A stretch of DNA of 64,000 nt from Hymenobacter cheonanensis. GTDB lineage: Bacteria; Bacteroidota; Bacteroidia; Cytophagales; Hymenobacteraceae. The stretch covers positions 186,001 to 250,000 of the forward strand of contig NZ_JAUQSW010000009.1 of the NCBI RefSeq assembly GCF_030581075.1. Direction: 5' to 3'. This document shows, piece after piece, positions 46,231 to 55,400 of the stretch (position 1 is the first letter of the stretch; every line of letters begins with the position of its first letter). The notes beneath the pieces were generated by a model. That model was not told the origin of the DNA. It worked only from the letters and a program-made list of their open reading frames with translations, and made no database searches. Both the position numbers and the translations under genes were made by a program.

Positions 46231-47688
46231 CTACTGCGCGGCGGGCGCGGGCAGCGCGGGCGGCGGCACTTGCACGGCCGGGGCTAGCCCCAGCGCCGCG
46301 CCGCGGCGCAGCAGCAGGGCGTAGGCGGGCGCCCACTCGTTGGGCACTTCGCCCTCTAGAATGGCTTCGAGCACGGCTTCCTTCAGCTCGCCCACCTGGC
46401 GCGATGGTTTCAGGCCGAAGGTTTCCATGATGACCTCACCGGTGATGACGGGCTTGAAGTTGCGCAGGTGGTCTTTGGCCTCAATCTCGCGCAGCTTTTC
46501 CTCCACCACGTCGAAATTCTGGAGGTAGCGGGCCTTGCGCTGGTGGTCCTTGCTGGTGATATCGGCCCGGCACAGCACCATGAGGCGGTCGATGTCGTCG
46601 CCGGCCTCGAAGAGCAGGCGGCGCACCGCCGAGTCGGTCACGATTTCCTTGCTCAGCACAATGGGGCGCAGGTGCAGGCGCACCAGCTTTTGCACCATGC
46701 GCATTTCCTCCCCTAGCGGCAGCTTGAGGTCGGTGAAAATGCCCGGCACCCAGCGCGCGCCCTTGTCCTCGTGGCCGTGAAACGTCCAGCCTACCTTGGG
46801 GTCGTAGCGCTTGGTAGCGGGCTTGGCAATGTCGTGCAGCACGGCGGCCCAGCGCAGCCACAAGTCGCCGCCGGCGGCGGCCACGTTGTCGAGCACTTGC
46901 AGGGTGTGATAAAAATTGTCTTTGTGCGCGTGCTGGCCCACTTTTTCCACGCCGTGCAGCAGGGCCATTTTCGGAAAAATGAGCTGCAAGAGGCCGGTTT
47001 GAAACAGCAGCTTGAAGCCGTAGCTCGGCACCGGCGATTCCACAATCTTGTTCAGCTCAATCGTGATGCGCTCCTGCGACACGATTTTGATGCGCTCCTT
47101 ATTGCGGCCGATGGCGTCGTAGGTGTCCGGCTCAATATCAAAGTTGAGCTGGCTCGCAAAGCGGATGGCACGCAGCATCCGCAGCGGGTCATCGCTAAAC
47201 GTAATATCGGGCCCCAGCGGGGTGCGGATGGTCTTAGCTGCTAGGTCCTTCATACCGTCGTAGCGGTCCACGAGCGCGCCAAAGTCCTCGCCGTTCAGGC
47301 TCAGGCCCAGCGCGTTGATGGTAAAATCGCGCCTAGCCAGGTCGTCTTCCAGCGTGCCAGCTTCTACCTCAGGCTTGCGGCTTTCGGCACGGTAGCTTTC
47401 CTTGCGGGCGCCCACAAACTCAATTTCGCCGGCCTCCTCGGTGGGCAGCATGGCCGTGCCGAAGTTCTTGAATACCGTGACGCGCCCGCGCCCCGGCAGC
47501 CGCCGGCCCACCGCCTGGGCTAGCCGGATGCCGTCGCCCACCGTCACCACATCAATGTCTTTGCTGCTTCTTTTCAAAGCCAAATCGCGCACGTAGCCGC
47601 CAATAACGTAGGCTGGCTGGCCCAGCTCGTGGGCAGCGTCGGCGATGGTGCGAAAGATGGGCAGGTCGGGCAGCGTGGGGGTGGTCAT
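46231..47688 (-). CDS. cca: CCA tRNA nucleotidyltransferase with HD domain
   Basis: A 485-residue class II nucleotidyltransferase adding CCA to tRNA 3' ends. The head is PAYVIGGYVRDLALKR with SKDIDVVTVGDG (catalytic D-x-D), RRDFTINALGLSL and the neck DRYDGMKDLAAKTIRTP, then RMLRAIRFASQL. An HD phosphohydrolase-like domain follows (VLHDIAKPATKRYD, FHGHEDKGAR). Bacteroidota enzymes combine both domains. Ends in an Ala/Pro-rich tail. It is bordered by an inverted repeat at the start side. Confidence 0.92.
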   Translation of the reverse strand: MTTPTLPDLPIFRTIADAAHELGQPAYVIGGYVRDLALKRSSKDIDVVTVGDGIRLAQAVGRRLPGRGRVTVFKNFGTAMLPTEEAGEIEFVGARKESYRAESRKPEVEAGTLEDDLARRDFTINALGLSLNGEDFGALVDRYDGMKDLAAKTIRTPLGPDITFSDDPLRMLRAIRFASQLNFDIEPDTYDAIGRNKERIKIVSQERITIELNKIVESPVPSYGFKLLFQTGLLQLIFPKMALLHGVEKVGQHAHKDNFYHTLQVLDNVAAAGGDLWLRWAAVLHDIAKPATKRYDPKVGWTFHGHEDKGARWVPGIFTDLKLPLGEEMRMVQKLVRLHLRPIVLSKEIVTDSAVRRLLFEAGDDIDRLMVLCRADITSKDHQRKARYLQNFDVVEEKLREIEAKDHLRNFKPVITGEVIMETFGLKPSRQVGELKEAVLEAILEGEVPNEWAPAYALLLRRGAALGLAPAVQVPPPALPAPAAQ

Positions 47689-47691
47689 AAT

Positions 47692-47769
47692 AAGTAGCGC
47701 AAACTTTGTAATTCGCCTCGCCGGGCTGGCAGTTGTGCGGAGATGCGAACCACAAAGTTCGCGCTACTT
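47692..47769. repeat. Inverted repeat between cca and tsaC
   Basis: Arms AAGTAGCGCAAACTTTGT (47692-47709) and ACAAAGTTCGCGCTACTT (47752-47769), one mismatch. Half copies of ACAAAGT-CGCGCTAC occur before murB (27845) and near 14320. Confidence 0.75.
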
Positions 47770-47782
47770 CGTGCTTGACGCA

Positions 47783-48364
47783 TTACTCGCGCACTACTTC
47801 GAGGGCGCCGCCGGCCCCTAGCCGCACAATGCGCGAGGGCGCGGTGCGGGTTTGGTCGTCCTGGCGCCAGTTCACCACGTAGTCGGCGCCCCGCTCGATG
47901 GCCGGGTCTACCTCACTGAAAACGGCCGGCGTGGGCTGGCCGGTTTTGTTGGCCGAGGTACTCACCAGGCCGTGGCCCAGGCGGCGCACCACCTTGTGGC
48001 AAAACTCATCCTGCACCACGCGCAGGCCCACCGTGCCATCGGGGGCCACGAGGTTGGGCGCCACGGCGCGGCTGGCGGGCACAATGTAGGTGGTGGGCCG
48101 GGTTTGGGCGGCCAGGGCGGCTTCCAGCGCGGGGGGCACCTCGGCGGCGTAGCGGCGCAGCATCTCCAGGTCGGCCACCAGCACGATGCTGGGCGTGCCC
48201 TCGGCGCGGCCCTTCAGCTTGTAGAGCTTCTCCACGGCCCGGGGCACCTCGGCGTCGCAGCCCAGGCCCCACACCGTATCGGTAGGATACAGAATGACTT
48301 GCTGGGCCAGCAGCTCGTCGACGGCGGCATCTACTTCCTGGCGAAAAAAATTCATAGACGACAT
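47783..48364 (-). CDS. tsaC: L-threonylcarbamoyladenylate synthase (YrdC/Sua5)
   Basis: A 193-residue YrdC-fold enzyme making threonylcarbamoyl-AMP from Thr, bicarbonate and ATP for t6A37 of tRNA. Motifs: ILYPTDTVWGLGCDA, KLYKLKGRAEGTPSIVLV, and VSTSANKTGQPTPAVFSEV. It lacks the extra Sua5 C-terminal domain. ATG at 48364 or, three codons later, 48355. Confidence 0.93.
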   Translation of the reverse strand: MSSMNFFRQEVDAAVDELLAQQVILYPTDTVWGLGCDAEVPRAVEKLYKLKGRAEGTPSIVLVADLEMLRRYAAEVPPALEAALAAQTRPTTYIVPASRAVAPNLVAPDGTVGLRVVQDEFCHKVVRRLGHGLVSTSANKTGQPTPAVFSEVDPAIERGADYVVNWRQDDQTRTAPSRIVRLGAGGALEVVRE

Positions 48365-48494
48365 AAGACGGAAAATAAGGCAGAAATACGGCTCAGCTTA
48401 GCCTAAGGGCATTTTGCCGGGGCTAGCCAAGTGGTGAAACCGCGCGGCGCGGCGGCCGTTCAGCCAAGCACCTGCAAAGATGCAGGTTTCTCTT

Positions 48495-49394
48495 ATGGCT
48501 TCTTCCTCCCCCACCGCCCACACCTTCGAGGCGCCCACGCTGCGCATTGCCTACGAGCGGCGCGGCCCTGCCCACGCGCCCGTGGCGCTGCTGCTCCACG
48601 GCTTTCCCGACGACCTGCGTACCTGGGATGCCGTAGCCGAGCAGCTCGTGGCCGCCGGCTACCAAACCCTGGCCCCCTCCATGCGCGGCTGCGGCGGGTC
48701 CGTTTTCCTGGATGCTGCTACGATGCGCAGCGGCCAAACCACCGCCCTGGCCCAGGATGCCATCGACCTGCTCGACCACCTGGGCATCGACAAAGTGGTG
48801 CTGGTGGGCCACGACTGGGGCGCCCGCGCCGCCTACCTGCTGGCCGCGCTGTGGCCCGCGCGCATCGAGCGGATGGTGGCCATTTCGGTGGGGTACGAAA
48901 CGGGCATCAAGCCGGGCGAACAGCTTCCGGCCGAGCAGATTCACGCCTACTGGTACCAATGGTTTTTCCACTCCGAGCGCGGCCACGAAGCGTTGAAAAA
49001 CAACCGCCGCGAATTCTGCCACTACATCTGGCACCTGTGGTCGCCCACCTGGCAGTTCAACGAGGTCACCTTCGAGCGCACCGCCGCCAGCTGGGAAAAC
49101 CCCGACTGGGTCGATGTGGTGCTTCACGCCTACTGCTTCCGCTGGGGCGCCGCCCCGCCCGACCCGCGCTACGCCGCCCTGGAAAAGCAAACCGAGCCGC
49201 AGCCCAAAATCAGCGTGCCCACCACCGTGCTCCACGGCGAGCTGGACGGGGCTAGCCTCGTCGCTTCTTCCGAAGGCAAAGAGCAGTATTTCAGCGGCCC
49301 CTACGCGCGCCGCGTGCTGCCTGGCGTGGGCCACTACGTGCCCCGCGAAGCCCCCGACGCTATCGTGGCCGCGGTGCTGGTCGGCGGCCACTAG
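48495..49394 (+). CDS. Alpha/beta hydrolase, epoxide-hydrolase/haloalkane-dehalogenase-like
   Basis: A 299-residue protein. Oxyanion loop LLLHGFPDDLRTWD, nucleophile Asp in LVGHDWGARAAYLL, the TVLHGELDGASLVASS acid region, and the catalytic His in GVGHYVPREAPD. The GHDWG nucleophile elbow marks the epoxide-hydrolase/dehalogenase branch. Substrate unknown. ATG 48495 is taken; an ATG at 48480 would add five residues. Followed by palindrome A4. Confidence 0.88.
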   Translation: MASSSPTAHTFEAPTLRIAYERRGPAHAPVALLLHGFPDDLRTWDAVAEQLVAAGYQTLAPSMRGCGGSVFLDAATMRSGQTTALAQDAIDLLDHLGIDKVVLVGHDWGARAAYLLAALWPARIERMVAISVGYETGIKPGEQLPAEQIHAYWYQWFFHSERGHEALKNNRREFCHYIWHLWSPTWQFNEVTFERTAASWENPDWVDVVLHAYCFRWGAAPPDPRYAALEKQTEPQPKISVPTTVLHGELDGASLVASSEGKEQYFSGPYARRVLPGVGHYVPREAPDAIVAAVLVGGH

Positions 49395-49405
49395 CCCCCT
49401 GACTC

Positions 49406-49486
49406 GTCATGCTGACGAAGGAAGCATCTTACTGGGTTCGCATAATTCGTTCAGCGGCAAGAAAATGATTCCTTTGTCAGCATGAC
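49406..49486. repeat. Palindrome, GTCATGCTGA family, copy A4
   Basis: 18-bp arms GTCATGCTGACGAAGGAA / TTCCTTTGTCAGCATGAC with one mismatch; 45-base centre. Between convergent genes, possibly a two-way terminator. Confidence 0.85.
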
Positions 49487-49497
49487 AGATAATTTCC

Positions 49498-49911
49498 TTA
49501 GTCAGCTGCTTTTATCGACTGGCAAAGCTCTACCAGCACGCCGCCCGCGCTTTTGGGGTGCACAAAGCACACCAGCTTGTTATCGGCGCCGCGCTTGGGT
49601 GCTTCGTTTAGTAGCGTGAAGCCTTCGGTGCGCAGGCGCGCCATTTCGGCCTCAATATCATCGACCTCGAACGCTACGTGGTGAATGCCCTCAGGCTTTT
49701 TTTCCAAGAACTTCGTGATGGCGCTTTCGGGGCTGGTGCCGGCCAGCAGCTCAATTTTGGAGCCGCCGACCTGGAAGAAAACCGTGTCTACGGCCTCGCT
49801 GGGCACGTGCTCAGTTTTATAGGGCGGCTGGCCGAGCAGGCGGGTGTAGAGGTCGGTGGCGGCGGCTAGGTCGCGCACGGCCAGGCCCAAGTGTTCGAGG
49901 TTGGTAAGCAT
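49498..49911 (-). CDS. mce: Methylmalonyl-CoA epimerase (VOC family)
   Basis: A 137-residue VOC metalloenzyme interconverting the epimers of methylmalonyl-CoA in propionate metabolism. Metal-ligand motifs: LEHLGLAVRDLAAATDLYTR (first His), GIHHVAFEVDDIEAEMARL (second His) and VLVELCQSI (Glu). No methylmalonyl-CoA mutase genes are close. A TAGCTTTG box (minus, 49943-49950) lies 31 bp upstream. Confidence 0.9.
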   Translation of the reverse strand: MLTNLEHLGLAVRDLAAATDLYTRLLGQPPYKTEHVPSEAVDTVFFQVGGSKIELLAGTSPESAITKFLEKKPEGIHHVAFEVDDIEAEMARLRTEGFTLLNEAPKRGADNKLVCFVHPKSAGGVLVELCQSIKAAD

Positions 49912-49942
49912 AACAAGAAGCCAGGGGGCTAGCCCAGCGGCG

Positions 49943-49950
49943 CAAAGCTA
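49943..49950 (-). promoter_or_regulatory. Candidate -7 box (TAGCTTTG) of the epimerase gene
   Basis: Matches TAnnTTTG on the minus strand, 31 bp before the start codon. Confidence 0.4.
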
Positions 49951-50005
49951 CCGGCGGCGGGGGCTAGCCCAGAGAAGGGTGTAGTTTTTAGACAGATTCC
50001 AGCTA

Positions 50006-50013
50006 TTTTTGTG
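50006..50013 (+). promoter_or_regulatory. Candidate -7 box (TATTTTTG) of iscS
   Basis: Perfect TAnnTTTG match 90 bp upstream of the iscS ATG; leaves a leader of about 80 bases. Confidence 0.4.
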
Positions 50014-50103
50014 GATTCGAAAAAACTGTTTAGGCCAAAATTCTGTTTCATCTGCAGCCAACGCCTAGTTATTAGCCTTTACCAGAAAATTCAGCCCAGC
50101 GCC

Positions 50104-51318
50104 ATGCTTAAGCTACCTATCTACCTGGACAACAACGCCACTACGCCGCTCGACCCGCGCGTACTGGAAGCCATGATGCCCTACCTCACCGACGTGTTCG
50201 GCAACGCGGCTTCGCGCAACCACCCCTTCGGTTGGGCTGCTGAGGAAGGCGTAGACTATGCTCGCAACCAAATTGCCCAGCTCATCAACTGCGACCCCAA
50301 GGAGATTATTTTCACCAGCGGCGCTACTGAGGGCGACAACCTGGGTATCAAGGGGGTATATGAGATGTATAGCCAGCGCGGCAACCACATCATCACGACT
50401 ACCACCGAGCACAAAGCCGTGCTCGACACCTGCAAGCACATCGAAAAGCTCGGCGGCAAGGTCACCTACCTGCCCGTAAACGAGCAAGGCCTGATTAGCC
50501 TGGACGAGCTGGAAGCGGCCATGACGCCCCAGACCATCCTGGTTACCATCATGTACGGCAACAACGAGACGGGCACTATCCAGCCCATTCGCGAAATTGC
50601 CGCCATTGCCCACAAGCACGGTGCGCTCTTCATGAGCGACGGCACCCAGGCCGTAGGTAAAATCCCGGTGGATGTGCAGGCCGATGGCATTGACCTGATG
50701 GCCTTCACGGCCCACAAAATGTACGGTCCCAAGGGCGTGGGCGCCCTCTACGTGCGCCGCAAAAACCCGCGCGTAAAAGTAACCGCCCAAATGGATGGTG
50801 GCGGCCACGAGCGCGGCATGCGCTCGGGCACGCTCAACGTGCCCGGCATTGTGGGCTTCGGCAAAGCCTGTGAGCTGGCCCGCCTCGAAATGGCCGCCGA
50901 TGCCGAGCGCCTGAGCAAGCTGCGCGACCACCTCGAAAACTCGCTGCTGCCCCTGGAGGAAAGCTACGTGAACGGCAGCCGCGAGCACCGCCTGCCGCAC
51001 GTTACCAACATCAGCTTTAAGTATGTAGAAGGCGAAGGCCTGATGATGGGTGTGAAAGACCTGGCCGTATCTTCGGGCTCGGCCTGCACTTCGGCTTCGC
51101 TAGAGCCTAGCTACGTGCTCAAGGCCCTGGGCCTGAGCGACGACCTGGCGCACTCTTCGCTGCGCTTCGGCCTGAGCCGCTTCACCACCGACGAGCAAAT
51201 CGAGTACGCCATCGGCCACGTAAAAGAGGCCGTGACCAAGCTCCGCGAAATGTCGCCGCTGTGGGAAATGCACAAAGAAGGTGTTGACCTCAGCACCATT
51301 GAGTGGGCAGAACACTAG
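50104..51318 (+). CDS. iscS: Cysteine desulfurase
   Basis: A 404-residue PLP enzyme that takes sulfur from cysteine for Fe-S assembly. YLDNNATTPLDPRVLEAM, the Lys205 Schiff-base site in AFTAHKMYGPKGVGALYV, and the mobile catalytic loop SSGSACTSASLEPSY with Cys328, at the same position as in E. coli IscS. ATG 50104 (MLKLPIYLDNNATTPL) is chosen over a frame start at 50011. First gene of iscS-iscU-iscA; iscR, hscBA and fdx are not in this stretch. Confidence 0.96.
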   Translation: MLKLPIYLDNNATTPLDPRVLEAMMPYLTDVFGNAASRNHPFGWAAEEGVDYARNQIAQLINCDPKEIIFTSGATEGDNLGIKGVYEMYSQRGNHIITTTTEHKAVLDTCKHIEKLGGKVTYLPVNEQGLISLDELEAAMTPQTILVTIMYGNNETGTIQPIREIAAIAHKHGALFMSDGTQAVGKIPVDVQADGIDLMAFTAHKMYGPKGVGALYVRRKNPRVKVTAQMDGGGHERGMRSGTLNVPGIVGFGKACELARLEMAADAERLSKLRDHLENSLLPLEESYVNGSREHRLPHVTNISFKYVEGEGLMMGVKDLAVSSGSACTSASLEPSYVLKALGLSDDLAHSSLRFGLSRFTTDEQIEYAIGHVKEAVTKLREMSPLWEMHKEGVDLSTIEWAEH

Positions 51319-51320
51319 AA

Positions 51321-51415
51321 AGCTATGAGTTAAAAGTTATGAGTTATGAGTTGCCCGCTGTGCGCTCTAAACTTGTGGCTGACAACTCATAACTCATAAC
51401 TTTTAACTCATAACT
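51321..51415. repeat. AT-rich inverted repeat, 'ATGAGTT' family, copy 2, between iscS and iscU
   Basis: 33-bp arms with one mismatch (AGCTATGAGTTAAAAGTTAT... and complement), 29-base centre, filling the 108-bp gap between iscS and iscU. Such a hairpin could limit transcription or stabilise the iscS messenger 3' end. Confidence 0.9.
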
Positions 51416-51426
51416 CCCAAAATACC

Positions 51427-51843
51427 ATGGCTTACTCCGATAAGGTAATCGACCATTACAGCAACCCCCGCAACGTGGGCACGCTGGACAAAAGCAAGAA
51501 AACGGTGGGCACCGGCCTGGTTGGCGCCCCCGAGTGCGGCGACGTAATGCGCCTGCAGATTGAGGTAGACGAAGCCACCAACACCATCACCGACGCCAAG
51601 TTTAAGACCTTCGGCTGCGGCTCGGCCATCGCTTCGTCGAGCCTGGCCACCGAGTGGCTGAAAGGCAAAACTGTGGACGAGGCTCTGGCCATCGACAACA
51701 TGGAGATTGTGGAAGAGCTGGCCCTGCCGCCCGTAAAAATCCACTGCTCGGTACTGGCTGAGGATGCTATCAAAATGGCTATCAACGACTACCGCGTAAA
51801 AAATGGTCTGCCCGCCCTGGAGCTGGAAAAGTCGCACCACTAG
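51427..51843 (+). CDS. iscU: Fe-S cluster scaffold IscU
   Basis: A 138-residue scaffold with the three cluster-ligand cysteines: Cys37 (GAPECGDVM, with Asp39), Cys64 (TFGCGSAIASSS) and Cys107 (LPPVKIHCSVLAED, which includes the HscA-binding LPPVK). Receives sulfur from IscS. Same strand as iscS after a hairpin repeat. A strong terminator follows, so iscA has its own promoter. Confidence 0.97.
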   Translation: MAYSDKVIDHYSNPRNVGTLDKSKKTVGTGLVGAPECGDVMRLQIEVDEATNTITDAKFKTFGCGSAIASSSLATEWLKGKTVDEALAIDNMEIVEELALPPVKIHCSVLAEDAIKMAINDYRVKNGLPALELEKSHH

Positions 51844-51861
51844 GCTGCCCTACCCCATTGT

Positions 51862-51893
51862 GAAGACGGCCCCGCCTGGGGCCGTCTTTTTTT
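51862..51893 (+). terminator. Rho-independent terminator after iscU
   Basis: 11-bp stem AAGACGGCCCC / GGGGCCGTCTT, loop GCCT, seven T after it. Confidence 0.9.
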
Positions 51894-51917
51894 GTTATTT
51901 AGAATCCTTCTTAGTGG

Positions 51918-51925
51918 TATCTTTG
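51918..51925 (+). promoter_or_regulatory. Candidate -7 box (TATCTTTG) of iscA
   Basis: Perfect TAnnTTTG match with a TTG at 51892-51894 as possible -33 element; it lies between the iscU terminator and the iscA ATG, so iscA may be transcribed separately. Confidence 0.45.
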
Positions 51926-51999
51926 TTAAGAAGGTGCCGCCGGCCTACCGGGCCCGGCGCGCGGCTATTCTTTCTACGACCCCTAGCTACCTACTTGTT

Positions 52000-52326
52000 A
52001 TGATTACCGTTTCGGATAAAGCCAAGGAAAAAGTGGAGCATCTGATGCGCGACTCGCAGCTCGATGCTACGTACCGGCTGCGCGCCTCGGTGGCGGGCGG
52101 CGGATGCTCGGGCCTGAGCTACAAGCTGGACTTTGACAACGAAACGCGTCCGATGGACCAGGAGTTTGAGGACAAGGGCGTGCGCGTGGTGGTAGACATG
52201 AAAAGCTTTCTGTACCTGGCCGGCACCGAGCTTGATTTTTCGGACGGCCTGAACGGCAAGGGCTTTCAGTTTCACAACCCAAATGCCTCGCGCTCCTGCG
52301 GCTGTGGCGAGAGTTTTTCGGTATAA
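52000..52326 (+). CDS. iscA: A-type Fe-S carrier protein (IscA/ErpA/HesB)
   Basis: A 108-residue HesB-fold carrier. The three ligand cysteines are in VAGGGCSGLSYKL and ASRSCGCGESFSV (C-G-C-G). MITVSDKAKEKVEHLM is a typical start, so ATG 52000 is preferred over the frame start at 51892. Delivers clusters to apo-proteins. A clear terminator follows. Confidence 0.95.
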   Translation: MITVSDKAKEKVEHLMRDSQLDATYRLRASVAGGGCSGLSYKLDFDNETRPMDQEFEDKGVRVVVDMKSFLYLAGTELDFSDGLNGKGFQFHNPNASRSCGCGESFSV

Positions 52327-52343
52327 TCCGATTTTACGACTTC

Positions 52344-52380
52344 AAAAGGCCTCCGCGTAGCATACGCGGAGGCCTTTTTT
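52344..52380 (+). terminator. Rho-independent terminator after iscA
   Basis: Stem AAAGGCCTCCGCGTA / complement with loop GCA(T), followed by T-run. Confidence 0.9.
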
Positions 52381-52456
52381 TATACCTTCGCTGCTGACAG
52401 CAGCAACGGCCGGGCGTGGCCAACGCGTTGCCGCACCGATTGAATTTCTGCTATAA

Positions 52457-55400
52457 ATGGCTCTTGCGCCTTCCACAGTTACGCTTTCTGCGGCCGATGA
52501 CTTGCTGCGGGCCACGCTGGCCGTCTCGCTGACGGCCATTAATCTGCTGCGCCCGGTGCCAGGGGCCGGCGGTGAGATAATTGACTTTGTGGTGGAGTAC
52601 CTGAACCCCGCCGCGCAGCGCATTGTAAACCTGCCCGAGCAGCCGGCCGGTACGCTGCGCGCGCTGTTTCCGCACGTAGTTACCAATGGGCTGCTGGATT
52701 TTTACCGCCGCGTGTATACCACGGGCGAGGCTAGCAAGTATGATTTTACGCACCACACCGACGGCCACGACGGCTTTTACCTGGTAGCGGCGCAGCGCAG
52801 CGGCCAGCTGCTGGTAGTGAGCCTCACCGACAGCTCGGCCTACGAGCCGGCCACCGTGGAGCAGGCCCTGCGTACCAGCCAGGCGCGCGAGCAGGCCGCC
52901 CGCCTGGCCGTAGAGCACGAGCGCAACCTGCTCGATACGGTGTTGCAGCAGGCGCCGGTAGCCATTGGGTTGTTTCAGGGCCCCGAGCAGCGGGTGGCGG
53001 CGGCTAATGAGCAGCTCTGCGCCATGTGGGGCTACGCGCCGGCCCAGGTGCTGGGCAAGCCGCTGCTGGAAGGCGTGCCCGAGCTGCGCGGCCAGGGCTT
53101 TACCGAACAAATTGCCGCCGTGGCCCGCACGGGCGTACCGTTTGTGGGGCGCGAGGCCGCCGCGCAGCTTCCCCAGAACGGCCGGCTGGAAACCGCTTAT
53201 TTCAATTTTGTGTACCAGCCGCTGTACGACAGCCGGGGCGAGCTGCTAGGGGTCCTCGACATTGCCACCGACGTGACGGAGCAGGTGCTGGCCCGCCAGC
53301 AAGTGCAGCACCTCAACGAGGAACTGGCCGCCACCAACGAGGAGCTGCTAGCCGCCAACTGGGAGCTTTTGGCCAGCAATGCCGAGCTGGCGCACACCCA
53401 GGCGCAGCTGCAGCAGCTCAACCAGCAGCTCGAAGACCGGGTGCTGGCGCGCACCCAGGCCCTGCTGGAGGCCCGCGCCGACGCCGAACAGCAGCGCCGA
53501 CGCCTGGAGCGCTTCTTTATGCAGGCCCCGGCGGCCATTTGCATATTCGACGGGCCCGACTTTGTATTTGAGCTAGTGAACCCGGCCTACCAAAAACTGT
53601 TTCCGGGCCGGCTACTGCTGGGCCAGCCACTGCTGGCAGCCCTGCCTGAGCTGGCCGACCAGCCGGTATGGCACACTCTAGGCCAGGTATATACCACGGG
53701 CCAGACCCACGAGGAGCTGGATATTCACCTTGCGGTGGCGAAGCACGAGGGCGGGCCACTCGAAGATTTTTACTTTCATTACATTCAGCAGGCACGCTAC
53801 GATGAGCAGGGCCGCATCGACGGGGTGCTGGTTTTTGCCCTCGATGTCACAACGCAGGTGCTAGCCCAGCAGCGCGCCGAAACCTTGCAGGCGCAGCTGC
53901 TGGCTGCTGCCCAGCGCCAGGTACAGGAGCGCGAAACCTTCTACCGGGTTTTTGAGCATACGCCCGCCGTTATTGGCTTGCTACGGGGCCCCGAGCACCG
54001 CGTAAGCTATTACAATGCAGCCTACCAGCTGCTGCTGGGTGGGCGCCCCATGCGGGGCCGCACCGTAATCGACATGCAGCCCGAAGCCGAAACCCAAGGG
54101 TTTATCGCCTTGCTGGACCACGTGTACGCCACGGGCGAAACGTATTTTGGCGTAGAGGTGCCGCTCGAAGTGGCACCGCTAGGCCCCGAGCCGGCCAAAA
54201 CGGTGTACCTCAATTTCACTTATCAGGCCTATCGGGAGGATAATCGGATAGTGGGCATCTCCGTTTTTGCTACCGATGTAACGGAGCAGGTGCTGGCCCG
54301 CCAGCAGCGCGCCGCCGCGCAGGCCCAGCTACAAGCCGTGCTGGAGCAGGCCCCCGTGGCCATTGCCATTGTGCAGGGCCCCAACTACCTCATAGAAGTA
54401 GCCAACCCCTTGATTGCCAGCATTTGGGGGCGCACCCAGGCGCAATTGCTGGGCCAGCCGCTGTTTGATGCCCTGCCGGAGGCGCGTGAACAGGGCTTTC
54501 CGGAAATACTGGCCAAGGTGATGCAGGAGGGCCAACCCTTTCTGGCCCAAGAGGTAAGCGCGCTGCTAGAGCGCCACGGGCAGCTCGATACGGTATACCT
54601 TAACTTTGTGTACCAGCCCCTGCGCGATGAGGCCGGGTGCATCGACAGCGTGGCCATTGTGGCTACCGAGGTGAGCGAGCAGGTGGCCGCCCGCCAGCAG
54701 ATAGCGCATGCCAACCAGCAGCTGCGGGCCATCAATACCGAATTTGACGAGGCCAACCAGCAATTGGTGCGCACCAACGTGGACCTCGACAATTTCATTT
54801 ACACGGCCTCGCACGACCTGAAGGCGCCCATCACCAACATTGAGGGGCTGCTGACGGCGCTGCGCGAGCAGCTGCCCCCGGCCGTGCGCCGGGCCGAGCA
54901 GGTGGCGCCGCTGCTGGCCATGATGCAGGGCTCGGTCGAGCGCTTTCAGAAAACTATTGCCCAGCTCGCCGATATTTCCAAGCTGCAGCAGGCGCACGCG
55001 CAGCCCCCCGAGCTGGTAGACCTGGCCACGCTGGTTGAAGACATTCGCCTCGACCTGCTGCCCGAGCTAGCCCACGGCGCTACGCTCACGCTCGACGTGG
55101 CGGCTTGCCCCACGGTAGCGTTCTCGGCCAAAAACCTACGCAGTATTATTTATAACCTGCTCAGCAACGGGCTTAAGTACCGCGCGCCCGAGCGGGCGCC
55201 CGTGGTACAGCTGCGCTGCCACCGCACCCGGCACGCGGTGGTGCTGGAGGTGCAGGACAACGGCCTGGGCCTTGATGAGGGGCAGCAGAGCCAGCTGTTC
55301 CAGATGTTTCAGCGCCTGCACAGCCACGTAGAGGGCTCGGGCGTGGGGCTGTACATGGTGAAAAAAATAGTCGAAAACGCGGGCGGCACCATTACGGTGC

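Noticed and set aside
46101..46430. 109-codon plus-strand frame through the 46 kb repeat array
   Set aside because: It starts with a TTG inside the array and then overlaps the 3' end of cca on the other strand. The heptads are noted as a finding, not as a gene.
48423..49391. 322-codon minus-strand frame opposite the alpha/beta hydrolase
   Set aside because: Gly/Ala/His/Arg-rich shadow; the plus-strand protein has full catalytic motifs.
50113..51000. 295-codon minus-strand frame opposite iscS
   Set aside because: Antisense shadow of a highly conserved cysteine desulfurase.
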